Origin: Hydrogenophaga aromaticivorans
GTDB taxonomy: Bacteria; Pseudomonadota; Gammaproteobacteria; Burkholderiales; Burkholderiaceae_C
DNA length: 64,000 nt
Direction of reading: 5' to 3'
Assembly (NCBI RefSeq): GCF_013387465.1
Contig: NZ_VYGV01000006.1
Coordinates: forward strand, 963,638-1,027,637
The notes below the pieces were generated by a model, which was not told the origin of the DNA, ran no database searches, and worked only from the letters and a program-made list of their open reading frames with translations. Positions within the stretch are counted from its first letter, which is position 1. Each line of letters starts with the position of its first letter. Made by a program: the position numbers and the translations under genes. Positions 25,663-34,690 of this stretch are shown piece after piece.

Positions 25663-26129
25663 GGCGCGGTCAGGACTTCGCCCGGGTCTTTGTTCGCGAT
25701 GTGCTCGCTGTACCAACTGACCCCGCGCACAACCCAGAGCGGGCGGACATAGGACAGCGCGATGAACGCCTTGCGGGTCACCCACGGCATGCGCGCGGCA
25801 ACGATCTGCATGTCTTGGCGCAGCATCTTGCCGAGCAGCTTGTCAGCCGCTGCGCGGCCGGCGTCGTCAATGATGCCAAGCGCCCAGAGTTGGCACAGCG
25901 CATCGTGCACCAGCGACGGGCGAACGAACGCGGTGTCGTTCCACGCTGGACCGCTGGCGCCGTCCCATGCGTAGCCGGCCGCGATGTACAGCAGGCCGTC
26001 ATCGCGCAGCGTGACGAACCGGTTCCCGCCTTGCTTGACGGGTTTGATGCCGGTGGGCCATTCGAAATCGGCCTCGGTCTGGTAGCGGTAGCCTTCGGTG
26101 TAGTGGACGAGCTGGATCATCTCAGCCAT
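25659..26129 (-). CDS. DUF1353 family phage protein
   Basis: A 156-residue protein carrying the DUF1353 signature (AGYAWDGASGPAWND, then PSLVHDALCQL with a His-Asp pair). The family is frequent next to endolysin genes in tailed phages and its activity is unknown; the conserved His/Asp suggest an enzyme. It overlaps the endolysin gene by 8 bases and the split HNH gene by 4. Confidence 0.8.
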   Translation of the reverse strand: MAEMIQLVHYTEGYRYQTEADFEWPTGIKPVKQGGNRFVTLRDDGLLYIAAGYAWDGASGPAWNDTAFVRPSLVHDALCQLWALGIIDDAGRAAADKLLGKMLRQDMQIVAARMPWVTRKAFIALSYVRPLWVVRGVSWYSEHIANKDPGEVLTAP

Positions 26130-26610
26130 CCAGCATGTCGGCGATGCGCCGCGCCCAGCCGCGCGAGAAGTGCGGCCAGGTCTTCAGGTCGGTCATGAAG
26201 CGCAGGCGCTGCGACAGCATCCGGCGCAGCACGAAATCAGGCGTCGATGCGCGAGCCATCATGATGGTCTGCGATCCGATCACGCCGTCGTCCTTGGCGC
26301 CGATGGCGCGCTGCAGCCACTTGGCGGACTGCGCCACCCCACTGTTGACCGCGGCGTCGAACACGGCATGGCGGATCGCTGGCGGCAGTTCGTCGGTTCT
26401 GGCCGGTGCCCAGTACTGGCGGTGGTAGATGCGCTTGGCCTCGGACTCCGGGAACTCGCGCATGTCGCCAACGTAGCCGGCCGCGCGCGCCACGCGCTCA
26501 GTGACTCCCCAGCGGGTGGCGCCACCTGGGTCTGCCGGGTGGTCAACATAGCCGCCCTCGGTGCCAAGAAGCACGCGGAAGCATTCGTCGAAGCTGGTCG
26601 GAGTTGTCAT
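26122..26610 (-). CDS. endolysin, glycoside hydrolase family 108 (N-acetylmuramidase)
   Basis: A 162-residue muramidase that cuts peptidoglycan glycan strands for lysis. The GH108 catalytic motif is LLGTEGGYVDHPADPGGATRWGVT, cut here to its key residues: Glu18 in EGGY and the PGG-TRWGVT that follows. The C-terminal half (GVIGSQTI, DGVIGS region) corresponds to the PG_binding_3 domain. Signal peptide or SAR helix is absent, so release depends on a holin. It overlaps the downstream holin-like gene region. Confidence 0.9.
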   Translation of the reverse strand: MTTPTSFDECFRVLLGTEGGYVDHPADPGGATRWGVTERVARAAGYVGDMREFPESEAKRIYHRQYWAPARTDELPPAIRHAVFDAAVNSGVAQSAKWLQRAIGAKDDGVIGSQTIMMARASTPDFVLRRMLSQRLRFMTDLKTWPHFSRGWARRIADMLDG

Positions 26611-26990
26611 GGCTTGTCGTCCAGGTCGGCCCAGTCGCTTTTCAGCATGTCGGACAGGTCGTCAACGAGACGCGCGGCCTTCTTACTGCTGCCTTCACGG
26701 CTGCGGCGCAGGTTGCCCAACAAATGGGCTCGCCAGACAATGCCGGCGCAGGTGATGGCCAGGCCAACCCGGAGCGATAGCCCGGCGTTCACCCAGCCCT
26801 GAGCGGGCGCGTGCTCCTGCATCGATAGGAAAAGGGAGGCCAGCAGCGACATGCACACGAAGATCAGGCCGATCTTGATGACCACGCCCTCTTTGATGTC
26901 GTTGCGCATGATCACCGCCACCAGCACCGCCACCACGAACATCGAGGACAGCACGCTGATCATCTGCATGGTTGGTGTCAGCATGGTCAT
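26607..26990 (-). CDS. small membrane protein of the lysis cassette (holin-like)
   Basis: A 127-residue protein starting at the ATG at 26990 (ATGA overlap). It has three hydrophobic segments (MISVLSSMFVVAVLVAVIM, IGLIFVCMSLLASLFL, LRVGLAITCAGIVW) and a charged cytoplasmic tail. It lies directly upstream of the endolysin, the usual position for a holin or antiholin. Which of the two neighbouring membrane proteins forms the pore cannot be told. Confidence 0.65.
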   Translation of the reverse strand: MTMLTPTMQMISVLSSMFVVAVLVAVIMRNDIKEGVVIKIGLIFVCMSLLASLFLSMQEHAPAQGWVNAGLSLRVGLAITCAGIVWRAHLLGNLRRSREGSSKKAARLVDDLSDMLKSDWADLDDKP

Positions 26991-27337
26991 TCCCCCTTCT
27001 TTCCGGGAATGAAGTCCGACAGCTTGGTGTTGCGGATCAACTCGACCGCGCGTTCCCGGCTGGCGTCCACCAAATTGAGCCCGAACAGGCCCAGCGCGAA
27101 GGCCAGGGCTGCAATCGTGGCGTCTGAATCCAGCACGAAGTATTCGGCCAGGGCCGGCGTCCAGAAGCCGGAAATCAGCATGCCGGCGATGGAGTTCAGG
27201 TAGCGGATTCGCCACGTCGAGCCGGGTACACCGCGCAGGGAAACAAGCGCGCCGATCAGGCCGATGAAGAAATGGCTCTTGAGAACCTTCAAAGCGAAAG
27301 CGCCGAATACTGTCCAGATGGATGGGTCTTCGTTCAC
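26987..27337 (-). CDS. holin-like membrane protein
   Basis: A 116-residue protein with an amphipathic start and about three hydrophobic segments (FFIGLIGALVSL, LNSIAGMLISGFWTPALA, IAALAFALGLFGLNL), ending in a basic tail KLSDFIPGKKGE. Size and layout fit class I/LydA-type holins. It overlaps the second membrane-protein gene (ATGA). Confidence 0.65.
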   Translation of the reverse strand: MNEDPSIWTVFGAFALKVLKSHFFIGLIGALVSLRGVPGSTWRIRYLNSIAGMLISGFWTPALAEYFVLDSDATIAALAFALGLFGLNLVDASRERAVELIRNTKLSDFIPGKKGE

Positions 27338-27690
27338 TGCGCAGCCTCCGGCCAGACCATCGGCGGCATCTCGGCGATGAACGCTTCAGGAGTCGGCAAG
27401 GTGCGCGCGCCGGACATCACGTCCGCAAGCACTTGCCTTCCTGCCGCGTAGCAGGATTCCATCCACAGTGCGAAGGCCTGCCCTTCGGCCTGCAGTGGTC
27501 CCGGGTAGCCAGCACGCAGAGCGCAGGTCACGCGGTTGTCGTAGCCGCGCATCTTGGCCGTGGCGTCGATGAATGCGTCCAGCGTGGCGGTGTACTGGGC
27601 CTGCAGCTCGGCAGGTGATGGATACACAACCGGTAGATCTTCGTGCTCGGTGGTTTCACCCGTCTGGGCGTTGTATTCGTAGCGCGCCAT
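27334..27690 (-). CDS. tail-fibre-associated small protein
   Basis: A 118-residue protein starting at the ATG at 27690, one base after the fibre stop. It begins MARYEYNAQTGETTEHEDLPV, and the rest is helical with two Cys (TCALRAGYPG, WMESCYAAGR). Similar short acidic-start proteins follow fibre genes and act as assembly chaperones, so that role is possible but unproven. Confidence 0.6.
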   Translation of the reverse strand: MARYEYNAQTGETTEHEDLPVVYPSPAELQAQYTATLDAFIDATAKMRGYDNRVTCALRAGYPGPLQAEGQAFALWMESCYAAGRQVLADVMSGARTLPTPEAFIAEMPPMVWPEAAQ

Positions 27691-27691
27691 C

Positions 27692-29158
27692 TCAGCTCCA
27701 AGTTGCCCATACGGAGCCAGCGTCAAAGTCGTCAGCCCCAGAGCGAGACAGAGCGATGCGATCCAGTGCACCGGGAAGGTCGATGTAACCCGTGGTCCAG
27801 ACAAGGCCACCGGCCGCACGCGATGTCATCCCTTGGCACTCCCACCGGTTTGTCCCCGGCTTCCTGAACAGCGTTACCGTCCCGCGCATCGTGGTTATCG
27901 CTAGGTTTATGGATATCGGGAATCCGGCAGTAATCGAACCAGAGAATGTCCCGGCGAATATGTCATACGAAGCAGCCTCGCCATACCCAGTAGCCACTAC
28001 ACCAGCAGATGTTCCAGCCTGCACCAGAATGGGCTGCGTGCCAGTGGTGCTCACAGCGTCCAGATGCAGTTCCACGCGGGTTGCGTAAGCCGGGATGCCT
28101 GTGATGACATGAGACGTCCCCGATGTGGTGGCGACGACCGCAGAAACCTGGCGTTTCACCTGCACCCACTCGGTGCCGTTGCCGAATTCCTTGGTTCCCA
28201 GCGTGCTGTTGAACCGGTCGTATCCAGCGACAGGCGATGCATCGCGCTGCGCAGTGGTGCCAGATGTTCCTTTTGCACTGCCCGTGGCACTTGTGATGCC
28301 GACCACTTCGCTGACTCTCGGGGCCTGCGATCCAGTGGCTCCAGCTGGCACCACTGGAGAACTGCCGAAAGTCTTGATCCCGTTGATGGTCTGATCGCCA
28401 GCAAGAAGCGCGACCTCGGAAGCCCGGGGAACGTTTGACCCAGTAGCGCCAGCCGGAACAGCCAGCGTGCCCGTCATGGTCACGCCACCGGCCAGCGGAA
28501 CCACCTCAGAGGCCCGCGGCACGTTGGAGCCTGTGGCGCCTGCAGGTACCGCAAGCGTCCCGGTCATCGTCACGCCGCCCGCCTTGGGCACGAACAGCGC
28601 CGGGTCGAACGTCGCTGCCGTGACCGCGCTGGCCGCAGCCTCTGCCGCCTTGGTGGTTGCGATGACGGCCTGTGCTGTTGCGATCACCGCTTGAGCCGCC
28701 GCGTCATCCTCGGAAGACTGCGCAGCATCGCGCGCGGCCAGCGTCACGTCCCGCGCTTCGAGAGTCGTGTCCATTGCCGCAACAGCCGACTGCTTGGCCT
28801 CGATGGCCGCGTCCATCTGCGTCTGGAAGTCAGGCTTCCCGGGGTACGGCGGCAACATGGCGATGTCGTGCAGGAAAGCCGCAGCCTCGTTCGGTACCGA
28901 TGCCGTGATGCGCTGCGTCTTGCCCGTGGTGCTGCGCATCTTCACGTCGTAGACGGATTCCGTGGTGCCGAGCTGGTTCGGCCACAGGTCGATCACGCAG
29001 GACCCGGTTTCGTCCGCAATGCCGCTCACCCGCTCGGGCACCACGAATCCTTCATAGACCTCGTACCGGTTCAGGCTGAATTCGAACGAAGCACCCGGTT
29101 CGGGCTCTCCATCCTGGCCGTGCATGGTGCACGTCACTGAGCAAACTGGAAGACTCAT
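27692..29158 (-). CDS. tail fibre / tailspike-like protein with tandem repeats
   Basis: A 488-residue protein. The N-terminal 110 residues look like a particle-binding domain, and an Ala-rich coiled coil follows (about 110-190). Then come three tandem units of about 30 residues (GGVTMTGTLAVPAGATGSNV, PRASEV and variants), a stalk pattern common in phage fibres. The C-terminal 200 residues are beta-rich and probably bind the receptor. It is followed by a small chaperone-like gene. Confidence 0.75.
   Translation of the reverse strand: MSLPVCSVTCTMHGQDGEPEPGASFEFSLNRYEVYEGFVVPERVSGIADETGSCVIDLWPNQLGTTESVYDVKMRSTTGKTQRITASVPNEAAAFLHDIAMLPPYPGKPDFQTQMDAAIEAKQSAVAAMDTTLEARDVTLAARDAAQSSEDDAAAQAVIATAQAVIATTKAAEAAASAVTAATFDPALFVPKAGGVTMTGTLAVPAGATGSNVPRASEVVPLAGGVTMTGTLAVPAGATGSNVPRASEVALLAGDQTINGIKTFGSSPVVPAGATGSQAPRVSEVVGITSATGSAKGTSGTTAQRDASPVAGYDRFNSTLGTKEFGNGTEWVQVKRQVSAVVATTSGTSHVITGIPAYATRVELHLDAVSTTGTQPILVQAGTSAGVVATGYGEAASYDIFAGTFSGSITAGFPISINLAITTMRGTVTLFRKPGTNRWECQGMTSRAAGGLVWTTGYIDLPGALDRIALSRSGADDFDAGSVWATWS
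28380..28590 (-). repeat. tandem 90-bp repeats in the fibre gene
   Basis: Two near-identical 90-base units encode AGGVTMTGTLAVPAGATGS plus NVPRASEV. A third, diverged unit encodes AGDQTINGIKTFGSSPVVPAG. They lie in the stalk of the fibre. Confidence 0.75.
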
Positions 29159-29349
29159 TGCAGCCTTTCGATGATGGCGTTGAGGCGGTCGATGATTTGT
29201 GCGGTCGTGGCCGTGGCCGGAAGCGGTGCGAGGCGACCGATGTTTCTTGCCTGACCAGTGATTTCGTCCAACGTCTGCTTCACAGCGGACATCACCAGAT
29301 CGGTTCGGATGTCGCCCGTGTGCACGCTGGGGATGGCTGGCTTGCTCAT
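29155..29349 (-). CDS. small virion-associated protein
   Basis: A 64-residue protein with one long predicted helix (TDLVMSAVKQTLDEITGQ) and a C-terminal helix. It overlaps both neighbours by 4 bases. Comparable mini-proteins sit between tail-tube and fibre genes in many podophages. No function can be assigned. Confidence 0.65.
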   Translation of the reverse strand: MSKPAIPSVHTGDIRTDLVMSAVKQTLDEITGQARNIGRLAPLPATATTAQIIDRLNAIIERLQ

Positions 29350-31598
29350 TGCGAAGCCCTGGCGAGTTCGGCCGTGGACTCGGCCACCGTCACGCTGTAG
29401 ACGCCGACCGATGCGCCGATTCCGATCCTCAGAATCTCTTGCTTGAGCCCAGCCGGCAGCTTGAACGGTTTCGAGTTGCTGACCTCGCGCGAGAAGATCG
29501 GCGTGTCACCGTCGTAAATCGTGAACTGCACGCGACGGAACGACAGCAGGTCCAGCAGCCACAGATGCGTGCCACCCACAGGGAGAACGCCGAACGGTTC
29601 GCTCCCGAAGTAGCCGCCGACCGCATCCGGACCGCTCGCGAAGATCGCCGCGTTGGCATCGTCCAGCGTGGTGTCTGGTTCCACGATGTCGCCGAACCGG
29701 GCGTGCACCTGGGCGACGGAGAAGTTCCGCGGCTTGTCGAGTTGGATTTCCGAACTGCGCCACTCGGACGGGTAACGTGCATCATCCCGTGCGTCCCAGC
29801 GGTAGACCTTCTGATCCTTCAGGATGTACAGCTCGCCGTCGTAGTCATTGCGATACAGAAAGTCGGCCGTCTCGTCCACGAACACCACGGAATCGAGTTC
29901 CGGGATGTCGGCCACCATCATCCTGGCGCGCTCGGCGCCTACCGGCGTGTGCACCGCGTAGTACTGGCCATCGTGGTAGGCCGCATCGAACGTGGCCGGC
30001 GAGTTGGTGCGCCACTCATCCTCGCGGTACAGGCGCTTTGTCAGGTTCTCCACCCGGCCTGCCGTTGCCAGCCACAGGCCATCGTGGCTCGGGTAGATGC
30101 AGCCACCGCCCACGTCCACGGCACCGCGCTTGCTCACGCACGGCGCATAGGTTTCCATGATCGACGGGCTCATGGACTCCGGATCAGATCCGGTCAGCAG
30201 CACCGGGTACTTGTCGGTCAGCACGATCACCGAGTTGCCGGCCGGGAAGATCGCCACGCCTCGACCGACGAAACTGTACCGGTTGGAGACCGGGTAGCTG
30301 TGCGGCTGGTACGGGACCGAGAAACACACTTCATTCCCCGCCAGCAGCACCGTGCAGCCGTTGGGCAGCGTGATCATGCTCGTCGCGTTCTTTGGCGGAG
30401 GAAGGTGGTCAGCGGTCTGGATCGGATCGCCTGTGAGAACGATCGTTGTGTCGCTGTAGGTAGTCGTGGCGGCTGGAATCTCTGCCAGGAAGAAGAATTG
30501 CGCCGCTGTTCCGTCCGTGCGGTAGATCCTCTTGACCATGCCCGTCGTGTTGATTGGCGCATCACGGACCCACGTTCCGCCCGACGTGTAGGTCTGCGCG
30601 GTTTCGAGCTGGAACACCACGTCGTCGCCTTCGACACTCGATATGCGATGCGCACCGTTCAGGTCCGTCATGCCGCCGATGCTGGCCATCGTCAGCGTGT
30701 CGAACGCGGCAAGTCCGAAGGCGGTGTCGAACGTGGCCGTCACGTAGCCAGGGGATGGCGTGTTGTTCGCCACCGCGGTGATGGTGCCGCTGTTCGGTGG
30801 CGCGGTCTGGATGCCGGTCAGTTCCCATGCACCATTGACCAGGCCGCTGCGCAGTGTGGTTGCCGGCGACGGCCCGGACTCTTCACCCAGTGCGGTGACG
30901 AACGTGAAGGCGTAGGACCTATCAACCGTGATGCCGGCGCGCGACCACGTACCGCCCGAGGTGTAGACCTGTGACGTGACCAGCGGGAACACCACATTCA
31001 GGCCGGTGATACTCTCGACCACCAGCGTGGTGTTCAAGGAGGTCATGCCGCCAACACTGGCAAACGTCACCGAATCACCGACGGCCAGGCCCTCGACGGT
31101 GTTGAACGTGACTTGCACCTTGTTGGCCGATGGCGTGTTCGCGACCGCTGCTGTGACCGTTCCAGACGACACATCGGCCGTCAGAACCGGTGCAGCGGGC
31201 GGCAACGGTAGACCGAGCGCGTACCAAGCATCCGGGTACGGTCCACCGCCGTTGATCGCCACCTCGTAGGTGCTCATGCGCGGCTCGTGATCGTCCGAGG
31301 TCCAGAACACGCGGCCATCGGCATCGTTGGCGATCAGGCTGGCCACCACATCGGCGTCACCCGGGAACGTAAACCAGTTGTCCACCGTCGAGCGGTCAGC
31401 CTGGGTGAATCGGTAGCGCCAGATCGTCCGGATCGCAGCAGCAAGCGAGGTGTGCGACAGCGCCAAGCCACGCAGTGGATCGATGCGCCCGGACGTGATC
31501 TTGATGTTCGTCGCCTCGCTGGCGAAGTTCGGCGTCAGCAGGCGCCCGCTGGTGCGCGGGACTGTCCCCCGGAAGCCCTTGATGGTGATAGCTGCCAC
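29346..31598 (-). CDS. tail stabilisation / needle-base protein (P22 gp10-like in position)
   Basis: A 750-residue beta-rich protein beginning AAITIKGFRGTVPRTSGRLL, a start typical of podophage proteins that plug the portal-adaptor channel. Two homologous segments at about residues 145-222 and 270-348 share GTVTA/GTITA, GGMT and TSGGTW anchors, pointing to an internal duplication of a small beta domain. The C-terminal part (ILKDQKVYRWDARDD) looks propeller-like. It is placed between the tail collar and fibre genes. Confidence 0.65.
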   Translation of the reverse strand: MAAITIKGFRGTVPRTSGRLLTPNFASEATNIKITSGRIDPLRGLALSHTSLAAAIRTIWRYRFTQADRSTVDNWFTFPGDADVVASLIANDADGRVFWTSDDHEPRMSTYEVAINGGGPYPDAWYALGLPLPPAAPVLTADVSSGTVTAAVANTPSANKVQVTFNTVEGLAVGDSVTFASVGGMTSLNTTLVVESITGLNVVFPLVTSQVYTSGGTWSRAGITVDRSYAFTFVTALGEESGPSPATTLRSGLVNGAWELTGIQTAPPNSGTITAVANNTPSPGYVTATFDTAFGLAAFDTLTMASIGGMTDLNGAHRISSVEGDDVVFQLETAQTYTSGGTWVRDAPINTTGMVKRIYRTDGTAAQFFFLAEIPAATTTYSDTTIVLTGDPIQTADHLPPPKNATSMITLPNGCTVLLAGNEVCFSVPYQPHSYPVSNRYSFVGRGVAIFPAGNSVIVLTDKYPVLLTGSDPESMSPSIMETYAPCVSKRGAVDVGGGCIYPSHDGLWLATAGRVENLTKRLYREDEWRTNSPATFDAAYHDGQYYAVHTPVGAERARMMVADIPELDSVVFVDETADFLYRNDYDGELYILKDQKVYRWDARDDARYPSEWRSSEIQLDKPRNFSVAQVHARFGDIVEPDTTLDDANAAIFASGPDAVGGYFGSEPFGVLPVGGTHLWLLDLLSFRRVQFTIYDGDTPIFSREVSNSKPFKLPAGLKQEILRIGIGASVGVYSVTVAESTAELARASQ

Positions 31599-31600
31599 GT

Positions 31601-32521
31601 TCAGCCGCCCTTGATGATCGGGAGGTAGGCGCGGGCGTAAGGTCGTGCTTCCGTCGCGTCACCGCTCGATGTGACGCTGACCGTGTGGGCGTGGGAACCG
31701 GCTGACGACGTGTTCGCCGATGAACTTCCGACGCTGCTCACGATGGTGATGCCAACGCCACCTGACGCCAGGTTGTAGCTTCCGCTCGCCACCGTTCCGA
31801 CCTGGCCCTGAGTGTGCGTGTGCGCTCCGGTGCTTCCGCTGGATGCCGCGTGCGTGTGGGTCAGGTTCACAGGCGCCTGAATGGCACCAACAGCAAGAGC
31901 CCCACCAGACGCCCGGATGAACCGGTTGTTCGTCACATCGTTGGGCAGGTTGAACGTCGTGGTTCCGTCGCCGATGCCGTGGTCGGTCCCGATGATCGCG
32001 AACAGCAGAGGGTTGTCCGCTCGTGAAACAGCCTGTCCGTTTCGGATAAACCAGCCCACAGGTGGCGTTGCAGCCGGCCAGTAGGCGATGACACCCGGAG
32101 GAATCGAACCACCACTGACCAGCGCCAGCGCATTCGTCGCCACCGTCTCAGCCTCTTGCGCTGCGAGCAAAGCCGCTTCGGCGTTGGAGATGGCCGACAC
32201 CAGATCGTTGGCGCTGAACGCCTGATAGGCCACAGCACCCACACCCCAGATCCTGGCCGTGGTCCCATCCAGCGCCCGGACCACGTTGCTCATGACATCC
32301 GAGCCACCAGCCCGCGTGCGCACGCCGACGATTTCGATCTGGCCAGAGACATCGGTGATGAACAGCTTGAACCAGTCGTCAACGCTGAACAGCGGGCCGG
32401 TGTCGGTGTCAGCCACCGGGAACAGATCGCCGTCGCCGGACTGAACACTCAGCGACGTTTCGGACGCCGAGATGCCAGCGGCAAGCACCGTGCGCGCGTT
32501 GTTGGAGAACTTCTGGGTCAT
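31601..32521 (-). CDS. tail-collar-domain protein
   Basis: A 306-residue protein with an N-terminal beta domain, a central coiled coil (AISNAEAALLAAQEAETVATNAL) and a phage tail collar domain (GVIAYWPAATPPVGWFIRNG, then FNLPNDVTNNRFIRA). The C-terminus carries paired HTH motifs (LTHTHAA, GAHTHTQG, GSHAHTVS) that bind metal in trimeric fibre tips. It probably takes part in receptor binding. A terminator separates it from the SGNH gene upstream. Confidence 0.8.
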   Translation of the reverse strand: MTQKFSNNARTVLAAGISASETSLSVQSGDGDLFPVADTDTGPLFSVDDWFKLFITDVSGQIEIVGVRTRAGGSDVMSNVVRALDGTTARIWGVGAVAYQAFSANDLVSAISNAEAALLAAQEAETVATNALALVSGGSIPPGVIAYWPAATPPVGWFIRNGQAVSRADNPLLFAIIGTDHGIGDGTTTFNLPNDVTNNRFIRASGGALAVGAIQAPVNLTHTHAASSGSTGAHTHTQGQVGTVASGSYNLASGGVGITIVSSVGSSSANTSSAGSHAHTVSVTSSGDATEARPYARAYLPIIKGG

Positions 32522-32545
32522 GTGGGGTTCCGATCAACGGAAATG

Positions 32546-32568
32546 AAAAAGCCCGCACATCGCGGGCT
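32546..32568 (-). terminator. intrinsic terminator within the late operon
   Basis: Minus-strand AGCCCGCGATGTGCGGGCT followed by TTTTC lies between the SGNH-protein gene and the tail-collar gene. It is one of several terminators interrupting the leftward operon. Confidence 0.75.
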
Positions 32569-32625
32569 TGTGGCTGATGGTTTGACAGTCAGGTCAGTCG
32601 GTGCGTGCTCACCTGTGCTGGGTGG

Positions 32626-34017
32626 TTACACAATGCCCATTTCGGTCAAGTTCCAGATCTGTATCTCGCTCAATTCAACAGCACCCACCGATGGCGTTGA
32701 AGTACCCGTCGTGACAAGTCGAAACTGGATAAGGATGGATGTGCTGCCAGCCACGGGTACGACAGACTCGGCCCAGACAATTGCCCCATCCAAGTCCCCA
32801 GAGAACACGGTTGGTTCCAGAGCTAGTGCAGACGATCCGCCATTCGGGAGACACCTGACATGACACCGAATCCCGGAGTCATAGCCCTCAAGGCTCACCC
32901 GGCCAGTGATGGCAATCCGAGTTCCAGCCGCGAGTGTCAATCCGCTGATCGTCCGCTCTTCGACGCGCTCACCAGCTACGCCGACCGCTGATCCGTTCAC
33001 GCCAGCAGTCTCCATCCTCCAGACGTTCCCGATGGCTCCGGCTACTGTCGTCTTTGTCGTGACAAGTGCATTGACTGCATACCCCGCCCAGCCATCGGGA
33101 GCGCCATCCATGTTCGTATCGAACAGAAAGTCGTTGGTCGTGATGATTGCACCGGGGACGCCAGTCATCGCTGACAACCCGTCCCATGCCTGTTGCAGCA
33201 TCGGGCTGATCTGGTCCCACGCATCTAGTGCGGCTGCTCGCGCTACCACTGCTGTTGGGTGGATTCCATCCGAGCTTGAGCCAGACAGCCATCCGCCATC
33301 TGTAGCAATGAAATTGCGGAATGGGTCGATGAGGACCAGCCCGTTTTCTGTACAGTAGGTCTGCACGGCAAGCTTTTTACTGATGATCTTGTCGCGATTC
33401 ACCGTCGAGTCGCTGCGCGGCGGCATCAAGACTACGCAGGCACTTGCTCCAATCGCCTGCGCGTATTTGTACATGCCAACGATGTTTTGCACCGTGAGTG
33501 CATCTGAAATCGCAGTGTCATTTGTGCCACCTTCGATGAACACGATGTCGCTCTTCGTGGTCTTTGGTATGTCCGTTGCGATGCGGGCAACCATCTGAGT
33601 CGTGGTGTTTGAGGCGACTCCGGCGTTCGTTGCAAGCCGAAGCATACCGCCAGAATACAAGCACATTTGCTTAAACCAGCTTGCTAACCCAGTCGCAGTG
33701 ATTGACGTTCCAATAGCAGATGCCCGCCCAGCCTTCAGCAATCCGCCAGCCCCAATCCCCGCCCGAAAATCCGCTTTCTGCCCCGCATCCAGCGCAGCAC
33801 CAGCCACTTGCACTTCGTTGGTGATGGGGTCGAGGGTGACGCCGTTTACGACGGCTTGCGAGTCGCCTGCGTCTTCGAACTCGGCAAAGCGCAGCATCTC
33901 GGTCGCCAAGGCATCGTCAAGCACCGTGTCAACCTTGCCCGGCGTCCAGATGATCTGCGTGCGGTCGAAGAACGCGTCTTCTGTGGGCTTGGTTCCGATG
34001 TACTTGATGTTGCGCAT
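32626..34017 (-). CDS. virion protein with SGNH (GDSL-like) hydrolase domain
   Basis: A 463-residue protein. Residues 1-50 form a small module shared with the 35298-35735 product (IKY-G-K, EDAF, W-PG, ML pattern). A linker with a short coiled segment follows. An SGNH esterase fold starts near 100, with nucleophile block GTSIT, block III EGGTND and block V DGIHP. The C-terminal 150 residues are a jelly-roll-like beta domain. It is probably a spike or head-fibre protein that deacylates host surface glycans. A terminator follows. Confidence 0.72.
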   Translation of the reverse strand: MRNIKYIGTKPTEDAFFDRTQIIWTPGKVDTVLDDALATEMLRFAEFEDAGDSQAVVNGVTLDPITNEVQVAGAALDAGQKADFRAGIGAGGLLKAGRASAIGTSITATGLASWFKQMCLYSGGMLRLATNAGVASNTTTQMVARIATDIPKTTKSDIVFIEGGTNDTAISDALTVQNIVGMYKYAQAIGASACVVLMPPRSDSTVNRDKIISKKLAVQTYCTENGLVLIDPFRNFIATDGGWLSGSSSDGIHPTAVVARAAALDAWDQISPMLQQAWDGLSAMTGVPGAIITTNDFLFDTNMDGAPDGWAGYAVNALVTTKTTVAGAIGNVWRMETAGVNGSAVGVAGERVEERTISGLTLAAGTRIAITGRVSLEGYDSGIRCHVRCLPNGGSSALALEPTVFSGDLDGAIVWAESVVPVAGSTSILIQFRLVTTGTSTPSVGAVELSEIQIWNLTEMGIV

Positions 34018-34032
34018 GGTGGTCCTTGTTGA

Positions 34033-34689
34033 TCAGTTCTTGGGAGCGACAGCGGCGCTCGATTGCAGTTGCACGCCCAGCAGTTGTTCTGCGCGCGCCA
34101 GATAGCTCGATGCGAGACTGGGGTTCGCTTCACCCTCCAAATCGGTCAGCATCGCGTAGGAGGTCGAGACGAAGATCAACGCCGTGGCCCATTCATCGCG
34201 CAGCGAAATGTTTCCGGTTGCTGTGCTGGACGCGGCGCCTGTGGGCTGCGTGATGTCGATGGGGTAGAGCGAGGCTTCGAGTTCGACCGACACACCGGTA
34301 GCCGCGGCTGGCGGGTAGAGCCAGAACGACCGCGGAACCCGCTGGTCGTGCATGAAGTGCTTGATTTCGATGGCGCCCTGCTTGCTGCGCCAGTTCGGTT
34401 CGCTGGCGTCCAGCATCTCCATGTCCACCTTGGTGATACGGCGTTGGTTGCCTTCGGCGTTTGCTGGAACGTCGATCAGCACTGAGGCTTCCTGCGGCAG
34501 CGCCTGCTTTGCGCCGGCCACCGGGATGAACGTGAAGTTCGAAGCCGTCACATCCGGGCGCACGCTGTGGATATCGCGCTGTGCCCGGTTGACGAAACCT
34601 GCCACGTCGGTAGCCGGGTAGCGATCCCCGTTCAGGTCGTTCAGGTTGCGCTGCACCTCGCGGATGATGTAGGCGGACGTGGTTGCCAT
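34033..34689 (-). CDS. phage adaptor protein (DUF6682-like)
   Basis: A 218-residue protein with a helical N-terminus (IIREVQRNLNDLNGDRYPATDVAGFVNRAQRDI) followed by beta strands and a helical end (WATALIFVSTSYAMLTDLEG). This layout matches podophage portal-to-tail adaptor proteins (DUF6682 by recognition). It forms part of the head-completion cluster. Confidence 0.7.
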   Translation of the reverse strand: MATTSAYIIREVQRNLNDLNGDRYPATDVAGFVNRAQRDIHSVRPDVTASNFTFIPVAGAKQALPQEASVLIDVPANAEGNQRRITKVDMEMLDASEPNWRSKQGAIEIKHFMHDQRVPRSFWLYPPAAATGVSVELEASLYPIDITQPTGAASSTATGNISLRDEWATALIFVSTSYAMLTDLEGEANPSLASSYLARAEQLLGVQLQSSAAVAPKN

Positions 34690-34690
34690 G

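Noticed and set aside
28300-28600. Regular repeats considered as a CRISPR array
   Set aside because: The repeats are in frame, 90 bases long and encode a fibre stalk; there are no spacers or cas genes.
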